Positions 9,027 through 16,779 of a stretch of DNA of 21,550 nucleotides are shown one piece after another. The notes under the pieces are model-generated. The model was not told the DNA's origin and searched no databases. It worked only from the letters and a program-made list of their open reading frames with translations. The DNA comes from JALGWN01 sp964598025. Its GTDB lineage: Bacteria; Arandabacterota; Arandabacteria; Arandabacterales; Arandabacteraceae. Within the stretch, counting starts at the first letter, position 1; the number at the start of each line of letters is the position of its first letter. The stretch is from assembly GCA_964598025.1 (NCBI GenBank), contig CAZRAU010000051.1:1-21550 (forward strand), in the 5' to 3' direction. The translations under genes and the position numbers were made by a program.

Positions 9027-9446
9027 ATGAAGGACTGGCAGCCCAGGATCCTGGCCATACTGTGCAATTGGTGTTCATATGCAGGCGCCGACCTTGCCGG
9101 TGTGTCCAGGATTCAATATCCGCCGACGATACGTGTGGTCCGAGTACCATGCTCCGGCAGGGTCGATCCGCTTTTCATAATGAAAAGCCTGCAGAGCGGG
9201 TTCGACGGCGTGTTGATTTCCGGTTGTCATCCGGGCGATTGCCATTATCTCTCGGGCAATTATGTTGCCCGCAGGAAATTCGCAATTCTCAAGCCCCTCC
9301 TGGAGTTTGTCGGCATCGAGCCCGAGAGAGTGCAGTTCTCGTGGATCTCGGCGGGAGAAGGGGAGCGGTTCGCCCAGGTTATGACCAAAGTTACGAATGA
9401 CATAAAGAGGATAGGTCCGGCCAAACGACTGGTAAAGGGAGCATAG
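9027..9446 (+). CDS. mvhD: MvhD-family [2Fe-2S] electron-transfer subunit, copy 2 (FlxD-like)
   Basis: The 139-residue protein starts on the base after the HdrA stop codon (TAG-ATG), so translation is almost certainly coupled. Candidate cluster ligands are C13 and C16 (LCNWCSY), C42 (PCSGRVDP), and the two cysteines of GCHPGDCHYLSGN. The C-terminal half has FSWISAGEGERFAQV. Its order relative to the next three genes (dicluster, dicluster, FAD/NAD(P)H) matches FlxD of FlxABCD-HdrABC clusters. It would bridge the FlxABC-like module to the tandem HdrA just upstream. Confidence 0.93.
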   Translation: MKDWQPRILAILCNWCSYAGADLAGVSRIQYPPTIRVVRVPCSGRVDPLFIMKSLQSGFDGVLISGCHPGDCHYLSGNYVARRKFAILKPLLEFVGIEPERVQFSWISAGEGERFAQVMTKVTNDIKRIGPAKRLVKGA

Positions 9447-9448
9447 AG

Positions 9449-10414
9449 GTGGTGAACGAACTGCGGGAGAAAGCGAAGAAGCTGCTCGCCGATAAGGATG
9501 TCGAACTCGTAATCGGGTGGGAGAGAGGTTCTCGTGCGCTTGCCGCGACTCCGGTCTTCATTGATTCCCCGGAGGAGGCCGACCGGCTGATTTTCGATTC
9601 CACATGCGGCAACAACCCGGCGGTCTATTTCACCAAGGACGCCAGGCGGCTGGTGAAAGACGGGAAAAGGATCGGTGTGGTGGTGAAGGGTTGCGACGCT
9701 CGTTCGCTTGCCCTCTACCTTGCCGAGAAACAGGTCAAACGTGAAAACATAGTCATAATAGGAGTTCCTTGCCGGGGTGTCATAGACCCTGACAAGGTTG
9801 CGACACGGACCGGCGGGCGGGAAGTGCTGGAATACTCGGAAGACGATGGGAAGGTGACGGTCAAGGGGAGGGATCTTGATCTCACCTTTGACGCGAGGGA
9901 CGTACTCAGCAGTTCATGTCTCGCCTGCGTCCATCGGAATGCGAAAGAGTACGATCTTTTCATCGGGGAAATGCGGGACGGCACGGCGGACAAGGACCAG
10001 AATGCCGCTATCGATGAGTTCGAGAAACTCGAGCCTGAAGAGCGTTGGGAGAGAATGAAGGAGATGTACTCCAAGTGCATCCGGTGCTATGCCTGCAGGA
10101 ATGTTTGCCCGTCATGTTATTGCAACGAGTGTTTCGTCGATCAGAACGATCCGCAATGGATCGGCAAGACCCATGAAATCACGGATACTCTGATATTCCA
10201 CATCATCAGAAACCTGCATGTTGCCGGAAGGTGCGTCGAGTGCGGGGCCTGCGAAAGGGCATGTCCCATGGGGCTCAACCTGCTGCTTCTCAACCGCAAG
10301 GTCGCCAGGGAAGTGGAGGAACGGTTCGGCTACATCACGGGAATAGACTCAGGGGAAAAACCCGCAATGGCTGATTTCAGGGAAGGCGAGAAACAAGATT
10401 TCATAATGGGGTAG
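9449..10414 (+). CDS. 4Fe-4S dicluster protein, FlxB/FdhB-like
   Basis: The protein has 321 residues and belongs to the same family as the genes at 3220 and 4376. VVKGCDARSLA corresponds to their PCEIRA/PCELRA motif. C210/C213/C216/C220 are followed by PSCYCNEC (C223, C225, C228), and C262/C265/C268/C272 form a second cluster. The start is a GTG, either 9449 or the adjacent 9452; AAGGGAG at 9435-9441 suits both. The first GTG is two bases after the MvhD stop. Being shorter than the other copies, it has a reduced N-terminal region. In its setting between MvhD and an AsrA-like gene it most likely carries electrons from the FAD/NAD(P)H subunit towards MvhD and HdrA. The FlxB name is by gene order and domain content only. 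Confidence 0.8.
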   Translation: MVNELREKAKKLLADKDVELVIGWERGSRALAATPVFIDSPEEADRLIFDSTCGNNPAVYFTKDARRLVKDGKRIGVVVKGCDARSLALYLAEKQVKRENIVIIGVPCRGVIDPDKVATRTGGREVLEYSEDDGKVTVKGRDLDLTFDARDVLSSSCLACVHRNAKEYDLFIGEMRDGTADKDQNAAIDEFEKLEPEERWERMKEMYSKCIRCYACRNVCPSCYCNECFVDQNDPQWIGKTHEITDTLIFHIIRNLHVAGRCVECGACERACPMGLNLLLLNRKVAREVEERFGYITGIDSGEKPAMADFREGEKQDFIMG

Positions 10415-10419
10415 GGAGA

Positions 10420-11463
10420 ATGGTCAGGCTTGAAAAGGACAGGTTCGATGACTTCATCCGCTCGCTCCTGGCTGATTACGCCGTGTACGCCGCCGTGACT
10501 GCCGATGGCAAGTCAGGGTTCAAAGTGATCAAGGCGGCACAAGAGATCGATCGGCGGCGGCTTGTCACCGACAGGTCCCCGAAGGAGGTCTTTTTTCCCC
10601 ACTCGGAAGTCATTTTCGAATACGACAAGGATGGGGTCAGGGAGATTGAGAAAGCCGGCAAGCCTATAGCCATTTGGGGATTGAGGGGCTGCGACGTCAA
10701 GAGCCTCTCGATGCTTGACAAGGTCTTCGGAAGTGCCAGGCAGATGCCGGATGATGAGATGTTCCAGGACCCTTACTGGAAGAAGAAATACGACACATCG
10801 CTGTTATTCTGTATCGCATGCAACGAACCGCGTTCGACCTGCTTCTGCAACTGGCTCGGCGGAGATCCTCACAGCGGAGAGGGTTCCGACGTCTTCGTCA
10901 TAGATGCAGGGGACGCTTTTCTTATGCAGCCCGGGAGTGAGAAGGGCAAGGCGTTCATCGAGAAGACGGCGGATCTCAAGCCGGCTTCCGGAGCGGAGGA
11001 GAGGCAGGCCGCAGAGCTGGCAGCCGGAGCCCGGGCCATGATGGATCGGCCGGTCGCGCTGGATGATCTCAACGAGAGACTAAAGGAGCTCTTTCACACG
11101 GACATCTGGGAAGACATGAGCGGGAAGTGCGTGAATTGCGGGGCCTGCGCGTTCGTCTGCTCCACTTGCCATTGTTTCGATATGCAGGATGAAGGCAAGG
11201 GTGGAAAGGGAAAGCGGATCCGGATATGGGATTCCTGCATGTTTCCGATTTTCACAAAAGAGGCTTCGGGGCACAATCCCAGACATCTATCCAAGGACCG
11301 TTTCAGACAGCGCGTGATGCATAAGTACAGCTACTTCGCCGACAATTACGGAGAATCTCTCTGCACGGGCTGCGGCAGGTGCGTGGTCGCGTGTCCGGTC
11401 GGCATCGATATAAGAGAAGTGATCAAGCATGTTCTGTCATATGAAAGCAAGGGTGCTCGATGA
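10420..11463 (+). CDS. 4Fe-4S dicluster protein, AsrA/FlxC-like (sulfhydrogenase beta-type)
   Basis: The protein resembles AsrA of anaerobic sulfite reductase and the HydB-type beta subunits that partner an AsrB/HydG-type flavoprotein. The N-terminal half has LRGCDVKSL and a cysteine-rich LFCIACNEPRSTCFC near residue 130. C237/C240/C243/C247 with STCHC (C250, C252) form the first cluster region, and C315/C318/C321/C325 the second. The block RIWDSCMFPIFTKEASGHNPR followed by RQRVMHKY is typical of this family. The start ATG 10420 has an unusually close GGGAG (10414-10418), which may mean reinitiation after the upstream stop five bases before. Its TGA overlaps the ATG of the next gene (ATGA), as expected for a stable AsrA-AsrB-like pair. 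Confidence 0.85.
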   Translation: MVRLEKDRFDDFIRSLLADYAVYAAVTADGKSGFKVIKAAQEIDRRRLVTDRSPKEVFFPHSEVIFEYDKDGVREIEKAGKPIAIWGLRGCDVKSLSMLDKVFGSARQMPDDEMFQDPYWKKKYDTSLLFCIACNEPRSTCFCNWLGGDPHSGEGSDVFVIDAGDAFLMQPGSEKGKAFIEKTADLKPASGAEERQAAELAAGARAMMDRPVALDDLNERLKELFHTDIWEDMSGKCVNCGACAFVCSTCHCFDMQDEGKGGKGKRIRIWDSCMFPIFTKEASGHNPRHLSKDRFRQRVMHKYSYFADNYGESLCTGCGRCVVACPVGIDIREVIKHVLSYESKGAR

Positions 11464-12293
11464 GTAATACCTATGTCCCCATGAACATGAGGGTTGAGAG
11501 GATAATGGTAGAGGACCCGGAGAGGACTCTGCGGACCTTCGATCTCGCCTTTGTCGATGAGGCGGAGGGGAAGAAGTTCACATATATGCCCGGACAGTTC
11601 TGTGAATTCTCCATATTGGGAAAGGGAGAGTCCCCCTTTGGCATAGCCTCCTCACCGACGGAGCCCGGCTTCTTGAGGTTCACTATAAACCGTACAGGTT
11701 CGGTCACAAACGAAATCCATTACCTCAGAGAAGGAGATCCTGTCGGCATACGGGGACCGCTGGGGAACTGGTATCCGGTCGAGAGATTCAAAGGCGGCAA
11801 TGTCGTAATCATAGGCGGAGGGTTTGCCTTCACCACTCTAAGATCGCTCATAGTATACATGCTCGAACACCGGCAAGACTATGGGGACATGACCGTGATC
11901 TATGGAGCCCGGAATCCCGACCTCTTTCTGTACAAGGAGGAGCTTGCCCTGTGGCGGAAGCGGGACGACCTGACGCTTCATTTGACGATCGACAACCCGG
12001 TCGAAGGATGGACGGGGATGACCGGATTCGTACCCGCGGTCACGAAGGAAGTGGCGCCCGGGACGGAGAACGCATGGGTGGTGGTCTGCGGGCCGCCCAT
12101 AATGATCAAGTTCACGCTGCCTGTGCTTGCGGAGCTCAGGTTTCCGGATGCCAGGGTGTACACATCGCTTGAAAGGCGGATGAAGTGCGGTATAGGGAAA
12201 TGCGGGAGATGCAACATCGGATCCAAGTACATATGCATTGACGGTCCGGTTTTTTCGATGGAAGAAATCGGAAAGATACCGGAGATGACTTAG
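11460..12293 (+). CDS. FAD/NAD(P)H-binding oxidoreductase, FlxA/AsrB-like
   Basis: This 277-residue protein is a ferredoxin-NADP reductase-type flavoprotein. The N-terminal barrel has YMPGQFCEFSI and the flavin-binding SPFGIASSP. The Rossmann part starts at VVIIGGGFAFTTLRSLI, contains VIYGARNPDLFLYKEEL and ends with VVVCGPPIMI. The C-terminal [2Fe-2S] motif is C243/C248/C251/C259 (KCGIGKCGRCNIG...C). AsrB, HydG and FlxA share this layout and oxidise or reduce NAD(P)H. It is the likely nicotinamide port for the dicluster proteins just upstream. The start overlaps the previous stop by four bases. NADH versus NADPH preference cannot be decided by eye. Confidence 0.9.
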   Translation: MSNTYVPMNMRVERIMVEDPERTLRTFDLAFVDEAEGKKFTYMPGQFCEFSILGKGESPFGIASSPTEPGFLRFTINRTGSVTNEIHYLREGDPVGIRGPLGNWYPVERFKGGNVVIIGGGFAFTTLRSLIVYMLEHRQDYGDMTVIYGARNPDLFLYKEELALWRKRDDLTLHLTIDNPVEGWTGMTGFVPAVTKEVAPGTENAWVVVCGPPIMIKFTLPVLAELRFPDARVYTSLERRMKCGIGKCGRCNIGSKYICIDGPVFSMEEIGKIPEMT

Positions 12294-12307
12294 AGGAGAC
12301 AGGTTGT

Positions 12308-12778
12308 ATGGAAAAGATCGTACTCAGTGAGAAAGACCCGAATTTCAAAAACGAGATCGCTTCCCAGCCGGGGGCGGAAGTGTTCATGCGATGCTTTACT
12401 TGCGGGACATGCACCGCATCCTGTCCGGTGGCCGAGGTGAACAAGGAGTACGATCCAAGGAAGATCATAAGGATGGCCATTCTCGGGATGCGGGAGGAAG
12501 TGCTCTCCTCGGATATCCTCTGGATGTGCTCCAGGTGCTATACCTGCCACGCGCTTTGTCCCCAGAACGTGAAATTCACCGATGTCATAAGCGTGCTGAG
12601 GGGCATGGCGATAAAGGAAGGGTATGCCCCGGCGGAAAGACAGGGGCAGGCGAAGGAGCTGGACAAGGCGGTCCAGGATCTCAGATGTCTGCTGATCGAT
12701 AACAAGCTGCACCCCGGCAAGAAGAAGGCGGCCAAGATACTCTCGAAGGTCGAGGATCTGTTGAAGAAGAACTGGTGA
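12308..12778 (+). CDS. hdrC: HdrC-like 4Fe-4S protein
   Basis: The 156-residue protein has two cubane-cluster motifs with HdrC spacing: C29/C32/C35/C39 (CFTCGTCTASCP) and C74/C77/C80/C84 (CSRCYTCHALCP). The region between them contains YDPRKIIRMAILGM, typical of HdrC. GAGGAG at 12293-12298 supports ATG 12308. HdrC normally relays electrons from HdrA to HdrB, the subunit with the heterodisulfide active site. The CCG domains of HdrB are not found anywhere in this window. The partner is therefore either encoded elsewhere or replaced by another acceptor. There is no membrane segment, which separates it from DsrK/HdrE-type systems. Confidence 0.88.
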   Translation: MEKIVLSEKDPNFKNEIASQPGAEVFMRCFTCGTCTASCPVAEVNKEYDPRKIIRMAILGMREEVLSSDILWMCSRCYTCHALCPQNVKFTDVISVLRGMAIKEGYAPAERQGQAKELDKAVQDLRCLLIDNKLHPGKKKAAKILSKVEDLLKKNW

Positions 12779-12794
12779 AACGGCAGGCTACGTG

Positions 12795-12815
12795 CCCTGA
12801 TCTGAAGGATCAGGG
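12795..12815 (+). other. Perfect 8-bp hairpin between hdrC and the FrhB-type gene
   Basis: CCCTGATC (12795-12802) and GATCAGGG (12808-12815) form a perfect eight-pair stem with a five-base loop, in the 57-base gap between two same-strand genes. It is followed by TTGAATAG rather than a T-run, so termination would be weak at best. It may mark a partial transcription break or an RNA processing site separating blocks 2 and 3. Confidence 0.5.
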
Positions 12816-12835
12816 TTGAATAGTGGGGAAACAGG

Positions 12836-13981
12836 ATGGAAAAAGACAGGACATGGTCGTTCACCGACCTCGAAGCCGAAGTGGTGAAGAAAGGCATATG
12901 CGGAAAGTGCGGGGGGTGCGTTTCTTTCTGCTCGGCCAATAGGATTGGGGCCCTGGTCCTGGACGAGAAGGGGTTCCCGTCCTATGGGTACAAGGACAAG
13001 TGTCTTGAGTGCGGACTCTGCTACATGGTCTGTCCGCAGACCCACCCCATGAAAGACGAAGTGGACGAGCGATTTCAGTGGAGGCCTCCGATCGGCAACT
13101 TCGTGGATGTCTTCTCGGCCAGGAGCGCCCACACGGAAGTCCGAGACAAGGCCACGGACGGCGGTGTCGTAACGTCGCTTCTCATCCACATGCTCGACAA
13201 GGGTTTCGTGGACGGCGCGGTCGTGTCCTTAAGCGCCGATCCGCTTCTCAGGAAAGCAGTGGTGGCGACAACCAGAGAGGAACTTCTGCAGGCGGCAGGC
13301 TCACAGTTTGAGGAATCGCCTCATCTCGAGGAAGTCGGCAAGGGTTACACGACATATGTGCCGGTCGTCAAATCGATTCAGGAGATAACGCCGAAGGAGA
13401 TACGGAGGCTGGCCGTCGTTGGGACGCCGTGCCAGATCGGGGCGATTAGGAAGATGCAGGCCCTCAAGATCGCTCCCTCGGACATGGTCACATTCACCGT
13501 GGGGCTCTTCTGCATGCAGTGTTTCGAGGTGGGCAATCTTATGGATAAGGCCCTCGTCAAGGCTCATAAGATCAGGGTCGAAGACATCATGAGGGTGAAT
13601 ATCAAAGAGGATTTCATACTGACGATGAAATCCGGCGTCAGCCTGCACATCCCTCTGAAGGAGATTGAGGAAATCGCAAGACCCGCCTGCCTTGCGTGCA
13701 AGCTCTTCGCCAATGACTATGCAGACATTTCCGTCGGAGGTCTCGGCTCCCCCGACGGCTACACTACGGTCATGATACGTACCATCAAAGGGAAAGAGAT
13801 GTTCGCCGATGCGCTGTACCACGGGAGGATCCAGTACATATCGAGAAAGTCTGCCGAGGAACGCGCAGGGGCCAGACAGAGCATGGTCTCCTTGGTGGAA
13901 GACTTTGCCGAGCTCAAAAGGCGGCGCGGTGAAGCTGAGCTGGAGAGAATACGACTTCACGGGCTTTCCAGACCTTCATAG
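12836..13981 (+). CDS. Coenzyme F420 hydrogenase/dehydrogenase beta subunit-type protein (FrhB family)
   Basis: The 381-residue protein has the classic FrhB layout. An N-terminal two-cluster ferredoxin has C22/C25/C28/C32 and C56/C59/C62/C66. The FrhB core contains ATDGGVVTSLL, VVGTPCQIGAIRKMQ and GLFCMQCFE. It ends with the conserved CLACKLFANDYADISVGGLG and TTVMIRT. Archaeal FrhB uses FAD to reduce F420. Bacterial homologues beside HdrA often have unknown partners, so F420 use here is possible but not shown. GGGGA at 12825-12829 supports ATG 12836. It is a different subfamily from the four dicluster proteins upstream. It stands 16 bases before the HdrA/NuoE fusion gene and so belongs with block 3. 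Confidence 0.9.
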   Translation: MEKDRTWSFTDLEAEVVKKGICGKCGGCVSFCSANRIGALVLDEKGFPSYGYKDKCLECGLCYMVCPQTHPMKDEVDERFQWRPPIGNFVDVFSARSAHTEVRDKATDGGVVTSLLIHMLDKGFVDGAVVSLSADPLLRKAVVATTREELLQAAGSQFEESPHLEEVGKGYTTYVPVVKSIQEITPKEIRRLAVVGTPCQIGAIRKMQALKIAPSDMVTFTVGLFCMQCFEVGNLMDKALVKAHKIRVEDIMRVNIKEDFILTMKSGVSLHIPLKEIEEIARPACLACKLFANDYADISVGGLGSPDGYTTVMIRTIKGKEMFADALYHGRIQYISRKSAEERAGARQSMVSLVEDFAELKRRRGEAELERIRLHGLSRPS

Positions 13982-13997
13982 ATAGGAAATGGTTCAG

Positions 13998-14873
13998 ATG
14001 GACAAAACGGCCAAGAAACCGAAATCCGGGGCGGTAATGGTGATCGGCGGAGGTATAGCGGGGATACAGTCCTCGCTGGACCTCGCCGACTCGGGATTCA
14101 AGGTCTACCTGCTCGAGGAAACGCCGGCGATAGGCGGGACCATGGCGCAGCTGGACAAGACCTTCCCCACCAACGACTGTGCCATGTGCGTGATCTCACC
14201 GAAGCTCGTGGCCTGCGGGAGGCACCTCAATATCGACCTGATCACCAACTCGGAGATCCTTGGTGTAACCGGCGAGGCCGGCAATTTCACGGTCAGAGTC
14301 AAGCAAAGACCGAGATACATCGATCCGGGCAAGTGTACGGGGTGCGGTGCCTGCACGCAGAACTGCCCTGTGACCAAGATAGCCTACCAGGTGGAGAGGT
14401 CGGAGCTCGAAATCGAGAAGAAGGATCGCGAGATCGTGGATCCCATCCTCTCCAAGTACAAGGGGCAAAGGGGCAGCCTCATGCCGGTGCTTCAGGAGAT
14501 CAACAGACGGTATAACTACCTGCCGAAAGATGTTCTGTGCTATGTCGCGGATGAGCTTGGACTGAGTATCTCGGATATATACAGCATCGCGAAGTTCTAC
14601 AATGCGTTCAGCCTCGAACCGCGTGGGCGGCACAAGGTCAGTGTTTGCATGGGGACCACGTGTTATGTGAGGGGAGCCGACAAACTTCTACAGAGATTGT
14701 GCGAGCAACTTGATACCGCCCCCGGTGGAACCACGAAGGACATGCGGTTCACTATCGAATCGGCGAGGTGTCTCGGGTGCTGCAGTCTGGCTCCGGCCAT
14801 AATGGTCAATGACAAAGTATACGGGCGGGTGAAGATAAGCGACCTGCCGAAGATTCTGAAGGATTACCAATGA
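13998..14873 (+). CDS. Fusion: N-terminal fragment of HdrA module A + NuoE-like [2Fe-2S] subunit
   Basis: Residues 11-125 are the beginning of an HdrA module A. They include the FAD loop VIGGGIAGIQ, FPTNDCAMCVISPK, and the first ferredoxin cluster C113/C116/C119/C123. The HdrA sequence stops right after this cluster. After a linker of about 15-20 residues, a NuoE domain runs to the end: LMPVLQEINRRYNYLP, YSIAKFYNAF, then [2Fe-2S] ligands C217 and C222 (VCMGTTC) and C258 and C262 (RCLGCC, with an extra C261). The total is 291 aa against about 160 for a plain NuoE. ATG 13998 is chosen because AGGA at 13984-13987 has workable spacing; ATG 13989 would be too close to it. The missing remainder of the HdrA module is on the gene at 16780. 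The stop overlaps nuoF (ATGA). Confidence 0.9.
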   Translation: MDKTAKKPKSGAVMVIGGGIAGIQSSLDLADSGFKVYLLEETPAIGGTMAQLDKTFPTNDCAMCVISPKLVACGRHLNIDLITNSEILGVTGEAGNFTVRVKQRPRYIDPGKCTGCGACTQNCPVTKIAYQVERSELEIEKKDREIVDPILSKYKGQRGSLMPVLQEINRRYNYLPKDVLCYVADELGLSISDIYSIAKFYNAFSLEPRGRHKVSVCMGTTCYVRGADKLLQRLCEQLDTAPGGTTKDMRFTIESARCLGCCSLAPAIMVNDKVYGRVKISDLPKILKDYQ

Positions 14874-16777
14874 GCGTTGACGCTATGAAGACACTGCAAC
14901 AGATGGGGAAGATGGGCCTTCAGTCCATGTATCCCGGGAAGATCAAGATAGCCGTCGGGATGGCTACCTGTGGTCTGGCCACAGGAGCCCAGGATGTGTT
15001 CGATCAGCTCGAGAAGTCGATCGCCGGAACGAACCTGGACGCGATCCTGTCCCGTACGGGGTGTCTGGGTTTCTGCCAGATGGAACCTCTCGTCGATGTC
15101 TACATCCCTGGAAAGCCGAGACTGACTTTCGCGGATATGACCGCACCCAAAGCGGTGGAACTGATAGAATCGCTCAAGAAGGGGACGTTTCCCAGGGAGT
15201 ACGTGCTGTGCAGGTACGGCACCGAGACACTTCTCGGTGAGGAATTCAGACAATGCGAACAGGAATCCGGTGGTACCGACCTGTCCGACATACCTCTTTA
15301 CGAGGAAATACCGTTCTTTGCCAAGCAGAAAAAGATCGCCTTGAGAAACTGTGGGTTTATAGATCCCGGTTCCCTGGAAGAATATGTCGCCAGGTCGGGA
15401 TACAAGTCGCTGCAAAGAGCCCTCACCCGCATGTCTCCCGAGGATGTCATCGAGGAGATCAAGAAGTCGGGCCTCAGGGGAAGGGGGGGTGGAGGTTTCC
15501 CTACGGGGCTCAAGTGGGAATTCACGAGGAAGGCAGAGGGAGAGGCCAAGTACATAATCTGTAACGCCGACGAGGGGGACCCCGGCGCCTACATGGACCG
15601 GTCCGTTCTTGAAGGAGATCCGCACACGGTTATCGAAGGCATGATCATAGGCGGCTACGCGATCGGGGCGCGGGCAGGGTTCATATACATAAGAACAGAG
15701 TATCCGTTGGCCATCGAGAGGCTCAGGAAAGCGCTGGCCCAGGCTGCCTCCGCCGGGTTCCTGGGCGAGCACATCTGCGGTTCGCAATTCAGTTTCGAGA
15801 TACAGATCCGCGAAGGCTCCGGTGCTTTTGTCTGCGGGGAAGAGACATCGCTCATACATTCGATCGAGGGAGTGTCGCCGGAGCCGAGAAACCGACCTCC
15901 TTTTCCTGCCGAATCGGGGCTCTGGGAGAGTCCGACCAACATCAACAACGTGGAGACCTGGGCGAACGTCCCGGCGATAATAGAGAAGGGGAGCGGTTGG
16001 TACGCAGGTATCGGCACCGAGAAGTCCAAGGGCACCAAGGTTTTTTCCCTGGTCGGGAAAGTCAGGAATACAGGCCTTGTAGAAGTGCCGATGGGCATCA
16101 CCTTGAGAGAGATCATCTTCGAGGTCGGCGGCGGCATCCCGGATGATAAGGAGTTCAAGGCTGTTCAGACCGGCGGGCCGTCCGGAGGCTGCATCCCCGC
16201 TTCTTTGATCGACCTGCCTGTCGACTATGAGAGGCTTGCGGAGGCAGGATCCATAATGGGTTCCGGCGGCATGGTTGTCATGGACGAGGATACCTGTGTC
16301 GTTGACATAGCCAAGTACTTCCTCGAATTCACAAATGATGAGTCATGCGGCAAGTGCACATCGTGCAGGGACGGAAGCGAGTTGATGCTCAAGACACTCG
16401 GCAGAATAACGGCCGGAGACGGCAAGCCGGAGGACATCGAGTTTCTTGTCGAGTTGGGGGAAGCCGTGAAGGACGCTTCCCAGTGCGGGCTCGGCCAGAC
16501 ACTGTCCAATCCTGTGCTGTCGACGATCCAGTACTTCAGGGCCGAATACAGGGCCCATACCGAGCAGGGCAAATGCCCGGCTCATGTCTGCAAGGGCCTC
16601 ATCACATACAGCATAGACACCGAGAAGTGCACCGGATGCACCCTGTGTTCAAAGAACTGCTCGGCCGGGGCGATAACGGGCAAGCCCAAGCAGGCACATG
16701 CGATCGATCCGGTCAGATGCACGAAATGCGGTGCCTGCTTCGATGTCTGCAGGTTCAACGCGGTCATGGTGGAGTAG
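14870..16777 (+). CDS. nuoF: NuoF-like NADH dehydrogenase subunit with N- and C-terminal iron-sulfur domains
   Basis: The 635-residue protein is the NADH/FMN subunit of HydB/HndC type. It opens with a thioredoxin-like [2Fe-2S] domain (C34 in ATCGLATGA; C65 and C69 in TGCLGFC). The NuoF core follows, with the glycine-rich GLRGRGGGGFPTGLKW near 200, CNADEGDPGAYMDR and GAFVCGEETSL. The [4Fe-4S] site SCGKCTSCRDG and the later QCGLGQT come next. A C-terminal two-cluster ferredoxin has C587/C590/C593/C597 and C617/C620/C623/C627. NADH oxidation at FMN is the family reaction, and the nucleotide-binding motifs look intact. ATG 14870 overlaps the previous stop. No membrane Nuo subunits are nearby, so this is a soluble module of the kind seen in bifurcating hydrogenases and Bam-type complexes. 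Confidence 0.95.
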   Translation: MSVDAMKTLQQMGKMGLQSMYPGKIKIAVGMATCGLATGAQDVFDQLEKSIAGTNLDAILSRTGCLGFCQMEPLVDVYIPGKPRLTFADMTAPKAVELIESLKKGTFPREYVLCRYGTETLLGEEFRQCEQESGGTDLSDIPLYEEIPFFAKQKKIALRNCGFIDPGSLEEYVARSGYKSLQRALTRMSPEDVIEEIKKSGLRGRGGGGFPTGLKWEFTRKAEGEAKYIICNADEGDPGAYMDRSVLEGDPHTVIEGMIIGGYAIGARAGFIYIRTEYPLAIERLRKALAQAASAGFLGEHICGSQFSFEIQIREGSGAFVCGEETSLIHSIEGVSPEPRNRPPFPAESGLWESPTNINNVETWANVPAIIEKGSGWYAGIGTEKSKGTKVFSLVGKVRNTGLVEVPMGITLREIIFEVGGGIPDDKEFKAVQTGGPSGGCIPASLIDLPVDYERLAEAGSIMGSGGMVVMDEDTCVVDIAKYFLEFTNDESCGKCTSCRDGSELMLKTLGRITAGDGKPEDIEFLVELGEAVKDASQCGLGQTLSNPVLSTIQYFRAEYRAHTEQGKCPAHVCKGLITYSIDTEKCTGCTLCSKNCSAGAITGKPKQAHAIDPVRCTKCGACFDVCRFNAVMVE

Positions 16778-16779
16778 AA

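Noticed and set aside
5515..9446. Possible selenocysteine (in-frame TGA) in the MvhD and HdrA genes
   Set aside because: Some MvhD- and HdrA-type proteins contain selenocysteine, but both complete MvhD copies have cysteine at all expected ligand positions, and no gene is interrupted by an in-frame TGA.
16345..16779. Upstream extension of the NuoG/HdrA fusion frame into nuoF
   Set aside because: The extra 145 codons overlap nuoF's conserved cluster region in another frame, read as low-complexity basic sequence and have no family similarity. ATG 16780 has a ribosome site and begins at the [2Fe-2S] domain.
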